64,000 nucleotides of DNA from Brachymonas denitrificans (GCF_907163135.1 NZ_CAJQUA010000001.1:2433001-2497000), one strand, 5' to 3'. Positions 1 through 9,474 are shown, numbered from the stretch's first letter. The notes: a model not told the origin generated them from the sequence alone. Translations and numbers: made by a program.

Positions 1-179
1 GGTTCATGGCTGAGGATGCCGCTGTGTCCGCGCGTGTCGAGCGGGGCGGCAGCGGGCGTTGCCGGACACAGGCTGTCCTTGCTGCCACCGCCGCGGATGC
101 GCAGGGTGGCGCCATCGGCCACGGCCGCCAGGATGCGATCGCGCAGCGCGTTCAGGGAGGGTTCGGGAAGCTGGGCCAT
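1..179 (-). CDS. glcE: Glycolate oxidase FAD-binding subunit GlcE, N-terminal part (cut by window edge)
   Basis: Reverse-strand reading from the ATG at 179 runs open to the window edge, giving about 59 residues. It begins MAQLPEPSLNALRDRI and contains a glycine-rich LRIRGGGSKDSL stretch followed by LDTRGHSGILSHEP. This matches the start of the FAD-binding PCMH domain of GlcE, where the RGGGSK loop contacts the FAD pyrophosphate and the LDTR...GI segment follows. GlcE works with GlcD and GlcF to oxidise glycolate to glyoxylate with electrons passed to the respiratory chain. The rest of the gene, and any glcD/glcF neighbours, lie outside the window. The family call rests on the first 60 residues only, but the motif is characteristic. 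Confidence 0.82.
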   Translation of the reverse strand, partial: MAQLPEPSLNALRDRILAAVADGATLRIRGGGSKDSLCPATPAAAPLDTRGHSGILSHE

Positions 180-258
180 GCCGCAATGCTAAGCCAGAGC
201 GGCCTTGGCAGCAGCAGGGACTTTCGTGAATTTTTCAGACAGCGGCCGTGAGCGCGGC

Positions 259-702
259 TCAGCTGCCCTTCTTCTCGGCGGCGTTGGGGCAGTCTGCCTT
301 GCGGCAGTGGGCGTACAGGCTCAGCGCATGGTCGGCCAGCTCGAAGCCGCGCTCGCGGGCAATCACGTTCTGGCGCTGCTCGATCTTGGGATCGAAGAAC
401 TCCTCGACATGGCCGCAGTCGAGGCAGACCAGATGGTCGTGGTGTTCGCCCTGGTTGAGTTCGTACACGGCCTTGCCGTTGTCGAAGCTGTTGCGCGTGA
501 GCAGGCCGGCCTGCTCGAATTGGGTGAGCACGCGGTACACGGTGGCCAGGCCGATGTCGGAGCCTTCCGTCATCAGCTGGCGGAACACGTCCTCGGCGCT
601 CATGTGGCGCTGCTGGGTGGTCTGGAAGATCTCCAGGATCTTCAGGCGCGGCCCGGTGGCTTTCAGGCCCGTGCTCTTGATTTCTTCGATGTTGCTGTCC
701 AT
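259..702 (-). CDS. fur: Ferric uptake regulator Fur
   Basis: A 147-residue Fur, starting [20 protein letters not shown]. An in-frame ATG 33 codons upstream (801) would add a sequence foreign to the family, so 702 is preferred. The N-terminal winged helix includes the recognition segment around [16 protein letters not shown]. The metal-binding part shows [17 protein letters not shown], with the His cluster and a CxxC structural zinc pair, and a second C-x4-C pair (CRKADC) near the C terminus. Fur binds Fe(II) and represses iron acquisition genes. It is divergent from bamE, an arrangement common in beta- and gammaproteobacteria. No Fur box was recognised in the short gap between them. Confidence 0.96.
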   Translation of the reverse strand: MDSNIEEIKSTGLKATGPRLKILEIFQTTQQRHMSAEDVFRQLMTEGSDIGLATVYRVLTQFEQAGLLTRNSFDNGKAVYELNQGEHHDHLVCLDCGHVEEFFDPKIEQRQNVIARERGFELADHALSLYAHCRKADCPNAAEKKGS

Positions 703-856
703 GCGAGCTGCTGCGGAGGGTTCGGGGGCTGACGGGATGCCGGCGGAGGCGGGAAGCGGCAAAATGCTGTAACAGCAGCATGCCTGCACCCGGGGGCGCA
801 CCCGCTACAATGTTCCGCAGGCCGAACCGCCATCATATTACTTTCCTTCAGGACGG

Positions 857-1393
857 ATGACCATGCCCGCACAAAACCCTGCACGCCTTCCCCGCCGCTG
901 GCTCACCGCTGCCTCCGCCATTGCGCTGGGCACGGCCCTGCTGGCCGGGTGCGCTGTCTACAAACCCGAAGTGCTGCAGGGCAACTTCGTCTCGCGCGAG
1001 CAGGTTTCGGTGCTGCAGCCCGGCATGAGCCGCGAGCAGGTGCGCCAGGTGCTGGGCACTCCGCTGCTGACCGACATGTTCCGCGCCAACCGCTGGGATT
1101 ACGTGTTTACCGCGCAGCACCGCAAGGGCGTGGAGCCGCAGAAATACGCCGTCGCCGTGTTCTTCGAGGGCGATGCCCTGGCCCGCATCGAGGGTGCCGA
1201 GAACCTGCCCAGCGAAGCCGAGTTTGTCGAGCGCATGAGCGACGGCAAGGTCTACAAGCCGCGCAACCTCGAGGCCTCGTCCGACAAGCTGCAGAGCTTC
1301 ACCGACAGCCAGAAGGCCAAGGCCAAGGCCAAGCCGCAGCCCGAATTGCCGGCCGCACCGTCCACCACCAGCTATCCGGCCCTGCCGCAGTAA
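857..1393 (+). CDS. bamE: Outer membrane assembly lipoprotein BamE (SmpA/OmlA)
   Basis: A 178-residue lipoprotein with a basic N terminus, a hydrophobic stretch and the lipobox LLAGC, placing the lipidated cysteine at residue 32. The SmpA/OmlA domain follows, with the signature SREQVRQVLGTPLLTDMF and NRWDYVF. BamE is a periplasmic-face lipoprotein of the BAM complex that inserts outer membrane beta-barrels. The C-terminal 40 residues are a Lys/Ala/Pro-rich tail. A TACAAT hexamer at 806-811 is a plausible -10. The first two ATG codons (857 and 863) are both possible starts because the AGGA Shine-Dalgarno lies just upstream. A hairpin with a T-run ends the gene. Confidence 0.94.
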   Translation: MTMPAQNPARLPRRWLTAASAIALGTALLAGCAVYKPEVLQGNFVSREQVSVLQPGMSREQVRQVLGTPLLTDMFRANRWDYVFTAQHRKGVEPQKYAVAVFFEGDALARIEGAENLPSEAEFVERMSDGKVYKPRNLEASSDKLQSFTDSQKAKAKAKPQPELPAAPSTTSYPALPQ

Positions 1394-1404
1394 ACACCCC
1401 CATG

Positions 1405-1428
1405 GGCTGGCATGGCCGGCCTTTTCTT
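1405..1428 (+). terminator. Rho-independent terminator after bamE
   Basis: GGCTGGC (1405-1411) pairs with GCCGGCC (1415-1421) across an ATG loop, with one G-U pair, followed by TTTTCTT. The position just past the bamE stop fits a terminator. It also argues that dapB has its own promoter or depends on partial read-through. Confidence 0.7.
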
Positions 1429-1438
1429 GCCGTATTCC

Positions 1439-2296
1439 ATGACTCCTTCCGATTCTCCTTCTTACGTGGCGGCTGTTCCGCATCGCGTGGCCATTGCCGG
1501 TGCCAGTGGCCGCATGGGCCACATGCTGATCGAGGCCGTGCAGGCGGCCGATGACTGCGTGCTCAGCGGTGCGCTCGACCACGCCACTTCCGCCGCGCTC
1601 GGCCTGGATGCCAGCGCCTTCACCGGCAAGCTGGCCAACGTGACCATCACGGCCGATCTGGCCCAGGGCCTGCAGGGAGCGGACGCGCTGATCGACTTCA
1701 CCCGGCCGGAAGGCACCATGGCGCACCTGGCAGCCTGCCGCGCCGCCAAGGTGAACCTGGTGATCGGCACCACCGGCTTCAGCGACGCGCAGAAGGCGCA
1801 GATCGCCGAAGCGGCCAGGGACATCGCCATCGTATTCGCGCCCAACATGAGCGTGGGCGTGAACGTCACCCTCAAGCTGCTGGAAATGGCAGCCAAGGCG
1901 CTGGACACCGGCTATGACATCGAGGTGATCGAGGCGCACCACCGCCACAAGGTGGACGCTCCGAGCGGCACCGCGCTCAAGATGGGCGAGGTGATTGCCG
2001 AGGCCATCGGCCGCGACCTGAAGGAATGCGCGGTGTACGAGCGCTATGGCCACACCGGGGAGCGCGATCCGTCCACCATCGGTTTCTCCACCATCCGCGG
2101 GGGCGATATCGTGGGCGACCACACCGTGCTGTTTGCCGGCACCGGCGAGCGCATCGAGATCAGCCACAAATCCAGCAACCGTGCCGGCTATGCCCAGGGC
2201 AGCCTGCGCGCGGTGCGCTTCCTGGCCGGCAAGACCAGCGGCCTGTACGACATGTTCGACGTGCTGGGCCTGGAAAAGACCGGCCGCAAGGCATGA
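1439..2296 (+). CDS. dapB: 4-hydroxy-tetrahydrodipicolinate reductase DapB
   Basis: A 285-residue DapB. The N-terminal Rossmann fold has the nucleotide loop GASGRMG, and the substrate/catalytic motif reads [15 protein letters not shown]. It reduces the dipicolinate precursor with NAD(P)H in lysine and meso-diaminopimelate synthesis. An in-frame ATG at 1412 sits inside the loop of the bamE terminator hairpin, so the ATG at 1439 ([19 protein letters not shown]) is the better start, although it has no evident Shine-Dalgarno sequence. The stop codon overlaps the ATG of exbB by four bases, indicating translational coupling. Confidence 0.95.
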   Translation: MTPSDSPSYVAAVPHRVAIAGASGRMGHMLIEAVQAADDCVLSGALDHATSAALGLDASAFTGKLANVTITADLAQGLQGADALIDFTRPEGTMAHLAACRAAKVNLVIGTTGFSDAQKAQIAEAARDIAIVFAPNMSVGVNVTLKLLEMAAKALDTGYDIEVIEAHHRHKVDAPSGTALKMGEVIAEAIGRDLKECAVYERYGHTGERDPSTIGFSTIRGGDIVGDHTVLFAGTGERIEISHKSSNRAGYAQGSLRAVRFLAGKTSGLYDMFDVLGLEKTGRKA

Positions 2297-3036
2297 ATCT
2301 GGCCACCCTCTGGGCGCAGAGCGACGGGCTTGGCCGCGGCGTGATGCTGCTGTTGCTGGCGATGTCGGTGCTGTCCTGGATGGTGATTGTCTACAAGGCC
2401 TGGCTGCTGGGGCGAGCACGCCGCAGCGTCGAGGGCGGGCTGGCGGGCTATTGGCGCGCCGGGGTTGCTCCGGATGCGGGGCAGGCTGCCCTGCTGCAGG
2501 CGGATCGCCTGCAGCTGCTGCAGCCGCTGCATGGCGCCATTGCGCAATTGAACGCCGTGATCGAGGGGGGCGCTGCAGCAGCGCCTGCTGGCTCGCTGGA
2601 TGGTGATGCAGCCGCCCTGGCAGTACAGCCGGTGCATCCGGCAGACAGGCAAGCACGCACCGGCTCCGTGCGTCAAGCCCATCTCACCCGCCTGCTGCGC
2701 GACGCGCTGCAGCAATCCACTCGGCAGCTGCAATGGGGCCAGATCCTGCTGGCCACGGTCGGCTCCACGGCGCCTTTCGTCGGGCTGCTGGGCACGGTCT
2801 GGGGTATCTACCACGCGCTGACCGGCCTGACCGGCGGCGGCGCCATCAGTATCAACCAGGTGGCCGGCCCGGTGGGCGAGGCGCTGATCATGACGGCCTT
2901 CGGCCTGATGGTGGCGATTCCGGCCGTGGTAGCCTACAACATCTTCGGGCGCCTGATCGGCTCGCTGGTGGAGCGGCTGGACGGCTTTGCGCACGATCTG
3001 CTGGCGCTGCATGGCGGCGCCCAGCGCAGCTCCTGA
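2293..3036 (+). CDS. exbB: ExbB/TolQ/MotA-family proton channel subunit
   Basis: A 247-residue membrane protein beginning [18 protein letters not shown]. One membrane segment lies near the N terminus (about residues 15-37), followed by a cytoplasmic region of roughly 110 residues, then two more segments around [19 protein letters not shown] and [21 protein letters not shown]. The [16 protein letters not shown] motif is typical of MotA/TolQ/ExbB channels. With ExbD next door it should form the proton-driven motor that energises an outer-membrane transporter through TonB, or a Tol-like system. No tonB, tolA or tolB is in the window, so ExbB versus TolQ is inferred from the pairing only. It overlaps dapB by four bases. 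Confidence 0.88.
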   Translation: MNLATLWAQSDGLGRGVMLLLLAMSVLSWMVIVYKAWLLGRARRSVEGGLAGYWRAGVAPDAGQAALLQADRLQLLQPLHGAIAQLNAVIEGGAAAAPAGSLDGDAAALAVQPVHPADRQARTGSVRQAHLTRLLRDALQQSTRQLQWGQILLATVGSTAPFVGLLGTVWGIYHALTGLTGGGAISINQVAGPVGEALIMTAFGLMVAIPAVVAYNIFGRLIGSLVERLDGFAHDLLALHGGAQRSS

Positions 3037-3053
3037 GCCGCCACGGAGCATCC

Positions 3054-3479
3054 ATGTCCCTGGGCCGCTTCGACACTTCCAGCCGCGACAAGCCGATGAG
3101 CGAGATCAACATGACGCCGCTGGTGGACGTGATGCTGGTGCTGGTGGCCATTCTGATCATTACTGCGCCGCTGCTGGCCAGCCGCATTGCGCTGGACTTG
3201 CCCAAAGCCGATGGCACCACGCAGGCGCAGCCGCAGGTCGCGGCCTTGCGCATTGCCTTGCAGGCTGATGGAGCGCTTTTTCTGGATGACCAGCCCCTGA
3301 GCCGCGAGGCCTTGGCGCAGCGCCTGCAGCAGGCCGCCCAGGCCAATCCCGAGACGGAGGTGCAGCTGCGCGCTGACGCCAGCGTGCCCTACGGGCAGGT
3401 GGTGCAGGTGATGGGAGTCGCGCAACAAGCAGGGCTGAACCGGATTGGCTTTGTGGCGCTGCCGCAGCAGCAAAAATGA
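3054..3479 (+). CDS. exbD: ExbD/TolR-family subunit
   Basis: A 141-residue protein, start MSLGRFDTSSRDKPMSEINM, with a CGGAG-type ribosome site upstream. The sequence MSEINMTPLVDVMLVLVAILIITAP is the family hallmark: a cytoplasmic tail, then the single membrane segment with the proton-carrying aspartate of LVDVMLVL. The periplasmic domain of about 100 residues follows. It lies 17 bases after exbB and is almost certainly co-transcribed with it. Confidence 0.9.
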   Translation: MSLGRFDTSSRDKPMSEINMTPLVDVMLVLVAILIITAPLLASRIALDLPKADGTTQAQPQVAALRIALQADGALFLDDQPLSREALAQRLQQAAQANPETEVQLRADASVPYGQVVQVMGVAQQAGLNRIGFVALPQQQK

Positions 3480-3502
3480 TGCTGTCACCCGCAGCCAGCC
3501 AT

Positions 3503-3525
3503 GAAAATGGGGGCCACGCCCCCAT
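3503..3525 (-). terminator. Terminator of the minus-strand dioxygenase gene, between convergent genes
   Basis: ATGGGGGC (3507-3514) and GCCCCCAT (3518-3525) form an uninterrupted stem with a three-base loop. Read on the minus strand the stem is followed by TTTT, so it should terminate the gene ending at 3547. It may also stop exbD transcripts from the other side. Confidence 0.65.
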
Positions 3526-3546
3526 GCCATCCGATTCCGCCCAGGC

Positions 3547-4536
3547 TCAGGCCGCCTGCAAGGCTTCCGGCTCCGGAAAACCGTTGCGGCCGGGGAAATC
3601 CGGCGAATGCGCGCGCGCATTGGGCATTTCCAGCCACAGGCGCAGCAGCTTGCGGCGCTGGGCCGGATCCTCGTAATCCTCGAAACCGGTGCGTGAGTGC
3701 AGCACGGCGTTGTTGTTGGCCAGCTGCAGGTCGCCCGGCTCCAGCATCATGTCCAGCCGGTTGGCCGGGTCGTTCAGCACGGAATCGAACACGTCCAGCG
3801 CCTCGATCTCGACGCGCGACAGCGGCAGGCCCATGATCTCGTGGCCCAGGTGGATGTACTGGCGCAGGTAGCGGCAGCTCAGCTTGCCTTCGTGGTAGCT
3901 GAACAGGGCGGTCAGGGCCGGGTCGGGCTGGCACAGGTGGGCCATGTACCAGCGCTTGTAATACAGGCCCAGATGCTCGCGGTGCTCGGCCAGGATCTGG
4001 TTGTACACCGCCGCCGTGCTGACCAGGCTGGACAGGCCGCCCTCGCGCGCCTTGCGCACGCACATCAGGCCGACCACGTCCGAGGGATCGGTGTGGTAGG
4101 GCAGATAGAGGTTGGTTTCGTAGACGCGCGTGTGCTTGTCCTTGATATCGCCCACGGCCTCGACGTTGCCGAGCAGGTCGCCGCGCGGGTTCTGGCGCAC
4201 CGGGCGGCCCAGGTGCAGGCCGATGCCGTAGGTGAGTATCTGGAAATCCTCGTCGCTGTAACGCTCGGCCGGCAGGCCGCGCACCACCAGGAAGCCCAGG
4301 CCGTTTTCCAGCTCCTCGGACCAGCGTCGCATCTCGGCCGCCAGCGACTCGATCGGGAAGTCGGCCTTGCCGAAATCCGGAAAACGCAGGCCGCGGGCCT
4401 TGACGCTGACCAGCGCTGCGTCGAGCGTGGCGATGGCTTCGGGCGACAGGCGGTAGACCCAGGCATCACTGTTGGCCAGGTCGGCGGCTTTCCAGGCGGA
4501 GGGGCCGGTGATGGGTTGGGTGAGGATCAGGCTCAT
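3547..4536 (-). CDS. TauD/TfdA-family Fe(II)/2-oxoglutarate-dependent dioxygenase
   Basis: A 329-residue protein, starting MSLILTQPITGP. GGAGAT lies five bases before this ATG, which favours it over the in-frame ATG at 4560. The iron facial triad is visible: YHTD (His148, Asp150) and the distal VLHSR (His280), with a conserved arginine in RKLLRLWL (about Arg299) that should bind the 2-oxoglutarate carboxylate. The family hydroxylates sulfonates, herbicides, amino-acid derivatives and other small molecules, so the substrate cannot be read from the sequence. No sulfonate transporter is adjacent. The nearest neighbour on the same strand is gor, 134 bases upstream, which does not indicate a pathway. 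Confidence 0.85.
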   Translation of the reverse strand: MSLILTQPITGPSAWKAADLANSDAWVYRLSPEAIATLDAALVSVKARGLRFPDFGKADFPIESLAAEMRRWSEELENGLGFLVVRGLPAERYSDEDFQILTYGIGLHLGRPVRQNPRGDLLGNVEAVGDIKDKHTRVYETNLYLPYHTDPSDVVGLMCVRKAREGGLSSLVSTAAVYNQILAEHREHLGLYYKRWYMAHLCQPDPALTALFSYHEGKLSCRYLRQYIHLGHEIMGLPLSRVEIEALDVFDSVLNDPANRLDMMLEPGDLQLANNNAVLHSRTGFEDYEDPAQRRKLLRLWLEMPNARAHSPDFPGRNGFPEPEALQAA

Positions 4537-4670
4537 GGGGATCTCCAGACGGGCAGGCATGGATCACCACGGCGCTGCGGGGCAGCCGGGTGCATGCATT
4601 GTTTTTTGGTTGAGCGCCGATGCGCGGCGGGCAGCTCCGGGCTGCCGCTGCGCACATTAGCACAGGAGTA

Positions 4671-6029
4671 TTATGCGCCTACGCGCCGTGCCGGTTCGCG
4701 CATCAGCACGAATTCTTCCGCAGCGCTCGGATGCAGTGCAATGGTGCGGTCGAAGTCGGCCTTGGTGGCGCCGCAGGTGACGGCGACGGCCAGGCTCTGG
4801 ATGATCTCGGGGGCATCGGCCCCTATCATGTGCAGGCCCAGCACCTTGCCGGTGTTCGCGTCAGCGAGCAGCTTCATGTAGCTGCGCGTGTGACCGTCGA
4901 CGAAGGCGTCCTTCATCGGGCGGAAATCGCTCACGTAGACATCCACCGGGCCCTGCTTGGCCGCTTCTTCCTCCGTCAGTCCGACGGTGCCGATCGGGGG
5001 CAGGGTGAACACGGCGCTGGCGACCAGGCTGTGGTCGATCTGGCGCGGATGGTTGCCGAACTCGGTTTCGGCAAAGGCGCGGCCTTCGGCAATCGCCACC
5101 GGGGTGAGGTTGACGCGGTCGGTCACGTCGCCCACGGCCCAGATATGGTCGGCGCTGGTCTTGCTGAAGGCATCGACCTCGATGGCGCCTTTCTGGTTGA
5201 GCTGTACGCCGACCGATTCCAGGCCCAGGTCCTGCACGTTCGGGTGGCGGCCGGTGGCGTTGAGTGCGGCGGCCGCGCGCACGCTGCTGCCATCGGCGCG
5301 GTGCAGCACGAAGCCGTCGCCATCGCGCTCCAGGCGCTCCAGGCCGACGCCGGCATGCAGCGTCACGCCGGCCTGCTGCAGGGCACCGGCCACGCGCACG
5401 CGCAGGTCGTGGTCGAAGCCGCGCAGCGGCAATTCGTTGCGATAGGCCAGGTGCACCTGCGCGCCCAGACGCGCCATGATGCTGGCAAACTCCAGCGCGA
5501 TGAAGCCGCCGCCGATGACCAGCAGGCTGTCCGGCACGCTCTGCAGGTCCAGCAGGGCGCTGGAGTCCATGGCATGCTCCAGACCGGGAATCGCATGGCT
5601 GGATGAGGCGCCGCCGGCCGCGATCAGGATGCGTTCGGCCGTGTGGCGCTGGCCGTTGATCTCCACCGTATGCGGTGCCACGATGCGCGCATGGCCGCGC
5701 ACCAATTCCACCTTGGCATTGGCCAGCATGGTGCTGTAAATGCCTTCCAGCCGGTCGATTTCCTTCGCCTTGGTGGCGGCCCAGCGGCCCATGTCGAAGC
5801 TGGCCTCGCCAAAGTCCCAGCCGTAGCCGCGCGCGTCCTGCAGCTGGTCGGCAAAGCCGGCGGCGTACATCATCAGCTTCTTGGGCACGCAGCCGCGAAT
5901 CACGCAGGTGCCGCCCACGCGGCTGGCCTCGGCAATCAGCACGCGGGCGCCGAGGGCAGCTGCACGGCGGGAAGCGGCAACACCGCCGGAGCCGGCGCCG
6001 ATGGTAATCAGGTCGTAGTCATGGGGCAT
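4671..6029 (-). CDS. gor: Glutathione-disulfide reductase
   Basis: A 452-residue flavoprotein. It has the N-terminal FAD loop GAGSGG, the redox-active disulfide GGTCVIRGCVPKK (Cys42/Cys47), a second dinucleotide fold with GGGFIALEFA, the FAD motif WAVGDVT and the C-terminal HPSAAEEFV with the catalytic His-Glu of the dimer partner. The sequence fits the bacterial/plant Gor group rather than lipoamide or mercuric reductase. It keeps glutathione reduced with NADPH, and gshB further along the window supplies glutathione. The gene starts 27 bases after higA on the same strand, so read-through from the higBA promoter is possible. Confidence 0.93.
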   Translation of the reverse strand: MPHDYDLITIGAGSGGVAASRRAAALGARVLIAEASRVGGTCVIRGCVPKKLMMYAAGFADQLQDARGYGWDFGEASFDMGRWAATKAKEIDRLEGIYSTMLANAKVELVRGHARIVAPHTVEINGQRHTAERILIAAGGASSSHAIPGLEHAMDSSALLDLQSVPDSLLVIGGGFIALEFASIMARLGAQVHLAYRNELPLRGFDHDLRVRVAGALQQAGVTLHAGVGLERLERDGDGFVLHRADGSSVRAAAALNATGRHPNVQDLGLESVGVQLNQKGAIEVDAFSKTSADHIWAVGDVTDRVNLTPVAIAEGRAFAETEFGNHPRQIDHSLVASAVFTLPPIGTVGLTEEEAAKQGPVDVYVSDFRPMKDAFVDGHTRSYMKLLADANTGKVLGLHMIGADAPEIIQSLAVAVTCGATKADFDRTIALHPSAAEEFVLMREPARRVGA

Positions 6030-6056
6030 GGGAAAGATTCCGGGTGGGATGGGGGT

Positions 6057-6356
6057 TCAGGCGGTCAGCGGGGCTACTTCGCGTGCGATAACTGCGGCAC
6101 TGGCGGATTCGGCCACACGCAGGTCGTACATGGTCTGCAGATTGAGCCAGCTTTGCGCATCGCCGCCAAAAAATCGCGTCAGGCGCAGGGCGGTGTCGGC
6201 GCTGATGCCGCGGCGTTCCAGCACGATGTCATTGATGCGGCTGGCCGGCACATGCAGATGGCGCGCCAGGGCGTTGGCACTCATGCCCAGCGGCTTGAGA
6301 TAGTCTTCGCGCAGGATTTCGCCGGGATGGATGGGGCGCATGCCGTTCTTGATCAT
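6057..6356 (-). CDS. higA: HigA-type antitoxin (XRE family)
   Basis: A 99-residue protein beginning MIKNGMRPIHPGEILREDYL, the typical HigA opening (HPGEIL), followed by a helix-turn-helix (SANALARHLHVPASRINDIV) and the RGISADTALRLTRFFG motif of VapI/HigA antitoxins. It should neutralise HigB and bind the operator upstream of higB. It lies 12 bases after the toxin gene (toxin first, as usual for HigBA) and has a strong AAAGGAG ribosome site. HigB by contrast appears to have none, which would favour antitoxin over toxin synthesis. Confidence 0.9.
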   Translation of the reverse strand: MIKNGMRPIHPGEILREDYLKPLGMSANALARHLHVPASRINDIVLERRGISADTALRLTRFFGGDAQSWLNLQTMYDLRVAESASAAVIAREVAPLTA

Positions 6357-6368
6357 GGAGGACTCCTT

Positions 6369-6650
6369 TCAGTGGTAATCGACAATTTCCACGTCCTGCG
6401 GACCTTGCGGCCCCCAGACGAAGCAGACTCGCCACTGTCCGTTGATGCGGATGCTGTGCTGTCCGGCGCGGTCGCCCTGCAGGACTTCAAGACGGTTGCC
6501 GGGGGGTGCCCGCAGCGATTCAAGCGAAACGGCTGCCTCCAGTTGCACCAGCTTTCGTTCGGCCACTGCAAGAAGGTTGGCAAAACGTCTGGATTTTCCC
6601 GTTTCGAACAGGGCCTGTGTGTCTGCGCATCGGAAATTGACAATCGGCAT
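6369..6650 (-). CDS. higB: HigB-type toxin (RelE superfamily mRNA interferase)
   Basis: A 93-residue protein with family features: an N-terminal FETGKSRRF segment, a helix (ANLLAVAERKLVQLEAA), the PPGNRLEVLQGDRAGQHSIRINGQWRVCFVW core and a C-terminal VEIVDYH. The basic residues in the core and the terminal His fit the ribosome-dependent RNase active site of HigB. There is only one candidate start, the ATG at 6650, and no Shine-Dalgarno precedes it. The -10 element places the transcription start at or within two bases of this ATG, so the mRNA is probably leaderless. Confidence 0.9.
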   Translation of the reverse strand: MPIVNFRCADTQALFETGKSRRFANLLAVAERKLVQLEAAVSLESLRAPPGNRLEVLQGDRAGQHSIRINGQWRVCFVWGPQGPQDVEIVDYH

Positions 6651-6656
6651 TGGGAT

Positions 6657-6686
6657 ATTTTATACCGTTTACCGGTAATAGGTAAA
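6657..6686 (-). promoter_or_regulatory. higBA promoter and palindromic operator
   Basis: On the minus strand a TTTACC -35 (6686-6681) and a TATAAA/TAAAAT -10 (6664-6657) are separated by 16-18 bases. The spacer is almost filled by a symmetric element at 6663-6684: TACC-GTT-TACC then GGTA-ATA-GGTA. Each arm carries two TACC half-sites three bases apart. A HigA dimer bound here would cover the RNA polymerase contact region, giving autorepression. The symmetry is seen directly; HigA as the ligand is inferred from position. Confidence 0.75.
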
Positions 6687-6759
6687 TATCGTTTGCCGAA
6701 ATTGGGGGGTTCCGGCAAATCCGTGCCGCTTGAGTGCATGCGCCAGCTAAAATTGCCGC

Positions 6760-9465
6760 ATGCAAGACACCTACCAGCCCAATGCCGTAGAGGCCGCCGT
6801 GCAAGCCGCCTGGGGCGCGGCCGATGCCTACCGCGTCACCGAGACCGCCGACAAGCCCCATTTCTACGCCTGTTCCATGCTGCCGTATCCCAGCGGCAAG
6901 CTGCACATGGGCCATGTGCGCAACTACACCATCAACGACATGCTCACGCGCCACCTGCGCATGAAGGGCTTCAACGTGCTGATGCCGATGGGCTGGGATG
7001 CCTTCGGCCTGCCGGCCGAGAATGCGGCACTCAAGAACGGCGTGCCACCGGCCAAGTGGACCTACGAGAACATCGCCTACATGAAAAAGCAGATGCAGGC
7101 GATGGGTCTGGCGATCGACTGGAGCCGCGAAGTGGCCACCTGCGATGCCGATTACTACAAGTGGAACCAGTGGCTGTTCCTGAAGATGCTCGAAAAGGGC
7201 ATCGCCTACCGCAAGACCCAGGTCGTGAACTGGGACCCGGTGGACATGACGGTGCTGGCCAACGAGCAGGTGATCGACGGCCGCGGCTGGCGCACCGGTG
7301 CGCTGGTCGAGAAGAAGGAAATCCCCGGCTACTACCTGAAGATCACCGACTACGCGCAGGAATTGCTGGACCACGTGCAGGTCGGCAACCCCAAGGCCAC
7401 GCTAGAGGGCTGGCCCGAGCGCGTGCGCCTGATGCAGGAAAACTGGATCGGCAAGAGCGAAGGCGTGCGCTTTGCCTTCACGCACGCCATCGCGGGCGAT
7501 GATGGCCAGTTGATCGGCGACGGCCGCATGTACGTGTTCACCACGCGCGCCGACACCATCATGGGCGTGACCTTCTGTGCCGTGGCGGCCGAACACCCGC
7601 TGGCGCAGCACGCGGCGCGCGGCAATCCTGAACTGGCCGCCTTTATCGAGAAGTGCAAGCAGGGCGGCACCACCGAGGCCGAACTGGCGCTCAAGGAGAA
7701 GGAAGGCATGCCCACCGGCCTGACGGTGACGCACCCGATCACCGGCGAGGCGATTCCGCTCTGGGTCGGCAATTACGTGCTGATGGGCTATGGCGACGGC
7801 GCCGTGATGGGCGTGCCGGCGCACGACGAGCGCGACTTTGCCTTCGCCCTCAAATACGGCATCCCGATCAAGCAAGTGATCCTGGTCGAGGGCGAGCCGC
7901 ATTTCGACTTCCAGCAGTGGCAGGACTGGTATGCCGACAAGGAGCGCGGTGTCACCATCAATTCCTCCGACTTCAGCGGCATGGGCCACAAGCAAGCGGT
8001 GCAGGCCGTGGCCAAGGCGCTGCAGGACAAGGGCCTGGGCGAACTCAAGACCACCTGGCGCCTGCGCGACTGGGGCGTGAGCCGCCAGCGCTACTGGGGC
8101 ACGCCGATCCCGATCATCCACTGCGAGGAGCACGGCCCGGTGCCGGTGCCCGAGAAGGATCTGCCCGTGGTGCTGCCGCAGGACTGCATCCCCGACGGCT
8201 CCGGCAACCCGCTGCACAAGCACGAGGGCTTCCACGCCGGCGTGACCTGCCCGATCTGCGGCAAGCCGGCGCGGCGCGAAACCGACACCATGGACACCTT
8301 CGTGGACAGCTCCTGGTACTTCATGCGCTACACCTGCGCCGGCAACGACCAGCAGATGGTCGATGCCCGCACCAATTACTGGATGCCGATGGACCAGTAC
8401 ATCGGCGGCATCGAGCATGCCATTCTGCACCTGCTGTACGCGCGTTTCTGGACCAAGGTGATGCGCGACCTGGGCCTGGTGGAGTGCGACGAGCCCTTCA
8501 AGCGCCTGCTGACGCAGGGCATGGTGCTGAACCACATCTACAGCCGCCGCACCGCCAAGGGCGGCAAGGAATACTTCTGGCCGGCCGACGTGGAGCATGT
8601 GCTGGACGATGCCGGCAAGGTGGTCGGCGCCAAGCTGAACAAGGCCGTGCCCAGCGCCGACGGCGAACTGCCGGCCGGTACCGTGATCGACTACGAGGGC
8701 GTGGGCACCATGTCCAAATCCAAGAACAACGGCGTCGATCCGCAGGAGCTGATCGAGAAATACGGCGCGGATACCGCGCGCCTGTACACCATGTTCACCT
8801 CGCCGCCCGAAGCCACGCTGGAGTGGAACGATGCGGCGGTGGAGGGCAGCTACCGTTTCCTGCGTCGCGTCTGGGGCTTTGCCGCCAAGCATGCGGCAGC
8901 GCTGCAGGCCGGCTTTGCCGTGGACCGCGGCGCCGACGGCAAGGCGCCGGTGGCGTTCAGCGCTGCAGCCAAGCAGCTGCGCTACGAGCTGCACACCACG
9001 CTCAAGCAGGCCAACTACGACTACGAGCGCATGCAGTACAACACGGTGGTCTCTGCCGTGATGAAGATGCTCAACACGCTGGAAAGCGCCAAGCTCTCCG
9101 GCAGCGCCGAAGACAGCGCGGCGCTGGCCGAAGGCTTCTCCATCCTGCTGCGCGTGCTGTATCCGGTGTGCCCGCACATCACCAGCCACCTGTGGGACGA
9201 GCTGGGCTACGGCACCCGCTGCGGCACGCTGCTCGATGTGGCCTGGCCGGAAGTGGATGATGGCGCGCTGGTGCAGGACGAGGTCGAACTGATGCTGCAG
9301 ATCAACGGCAAGCTGCGCGGCAGCATCCGCGTGCCGGCCGGTGCCGACAAGGCGGCCATCGAGGCTGCGGCGCTGGCCAGCGAAGGTTTTGCCAAGCATG
9401 CCGCAGGCGCCACGCCGAAGAAGGTGGTGGTGGTGCCGGGCCGTCTGGTCAACGTGGTGGTGTAA
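6760..9465 (+). CDS. leuS: Leucyl-tRNA synthetase
   Basis: A 901-residue class I synthetase, slightly longer than the E. coli enzyme. The HIGH signature appears as [15 protein letters not shown], the KMSKS signature as [13 protein letters not shown]. The editing (CP1) domain lies between them, with the motifs [14 protein letters not shown] and [10 protein letters not shown]. It charges tRNA-Leu in the cytoplasm and hydrolyses mischarged products. No ribosome-binding sequence is visible; a TAAAAT hexamer ends six bases before the ATG, consistent with a leaderless transcript. It is followed after nine bases by lptE and then holA, a conserved order. Confidence 0.97.
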   Translation: MQDTYQPNAVEAAVQAAWGAADAYRVTETADKPHFYACSMLPYPSGKLHMGHVRNYTINDMLTRHLRMKGFNVLMPMGWDAFGLPAENAALKNGVPPAKWTYENIAYMKKQMQAMGLAIDWSREVATCDADYYKWNQWLFLKMLEKGIAYRKTQVVNWDPVDMTVLANEQVIDGRGWRTGALVEKKEIPGYYLKITDYAQELLDHVQVGNPKATLEGWPERVRLMQENWIGKSEGVRFAFTHAIAGDDGQLIGDGRMYVFTTRADTIMGVTFCAVAAEHPLAQHAARGNPELAAFIEKCKQGGTTEAELALKEKEGMPTGLTVTHPITGEAIPLWVGNYVLMGYGDGAVMGVPAHDERDFAFALKYGIPIKQVILVEGEPHFDFQQWQDWYADKERGVTINSSDFSGMGHKQAVQAVAKALQDKGLGELKTTWRLRDWGVSRQRYWGTPIPIIHCEEHGPVPVPEKDLPVVLPQDCIPDGSGNPLHKHEGFHAGVTCPICGKPARRETDTMDTFVDSSWYFMRYTCAGNDQQMVDARTNYWMPMDQYIGGIEHAILHLLYARFWTKVMRDLGLVECDEPFKRLLTQGMVLNHIYSRRTAKGGKEYFWPADVEHVLDDAGKVVGAKLNKAVPSADGELPAGTVIDYEGVGTMSKSKNNGVDPQELIEKYGADTARLYTMFTSPPEATLEWNDAAVEGSYRFLRRVWGFAAKHAAALQAGFAVDRGADGKAPVAFSAAAKQLRYELHTTLKQANYDYERMQYNTVVSAVMKMLNTLESAKLSGSAEDSAALAEGFSILLRVLYPVCPHITSHLWDELGYGTRCGTLLDVAWPEVDDGALVQDEVELMLQINGKLRGSIRVPAGADKAAIEAAALASEGFAKHAAGATPKKVVVVPGRLVNVVV

Positions 9466-9474
9466 GGAGCGGGC

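Noticed and set aside
4622-4662. GC-rich hairpin downstream of gor as a terminator.
   Set aside because: A stem with GGCAGC/GCTGCC arms exists but no T-run follows on the minus strand; evidence is too weak for a feature.
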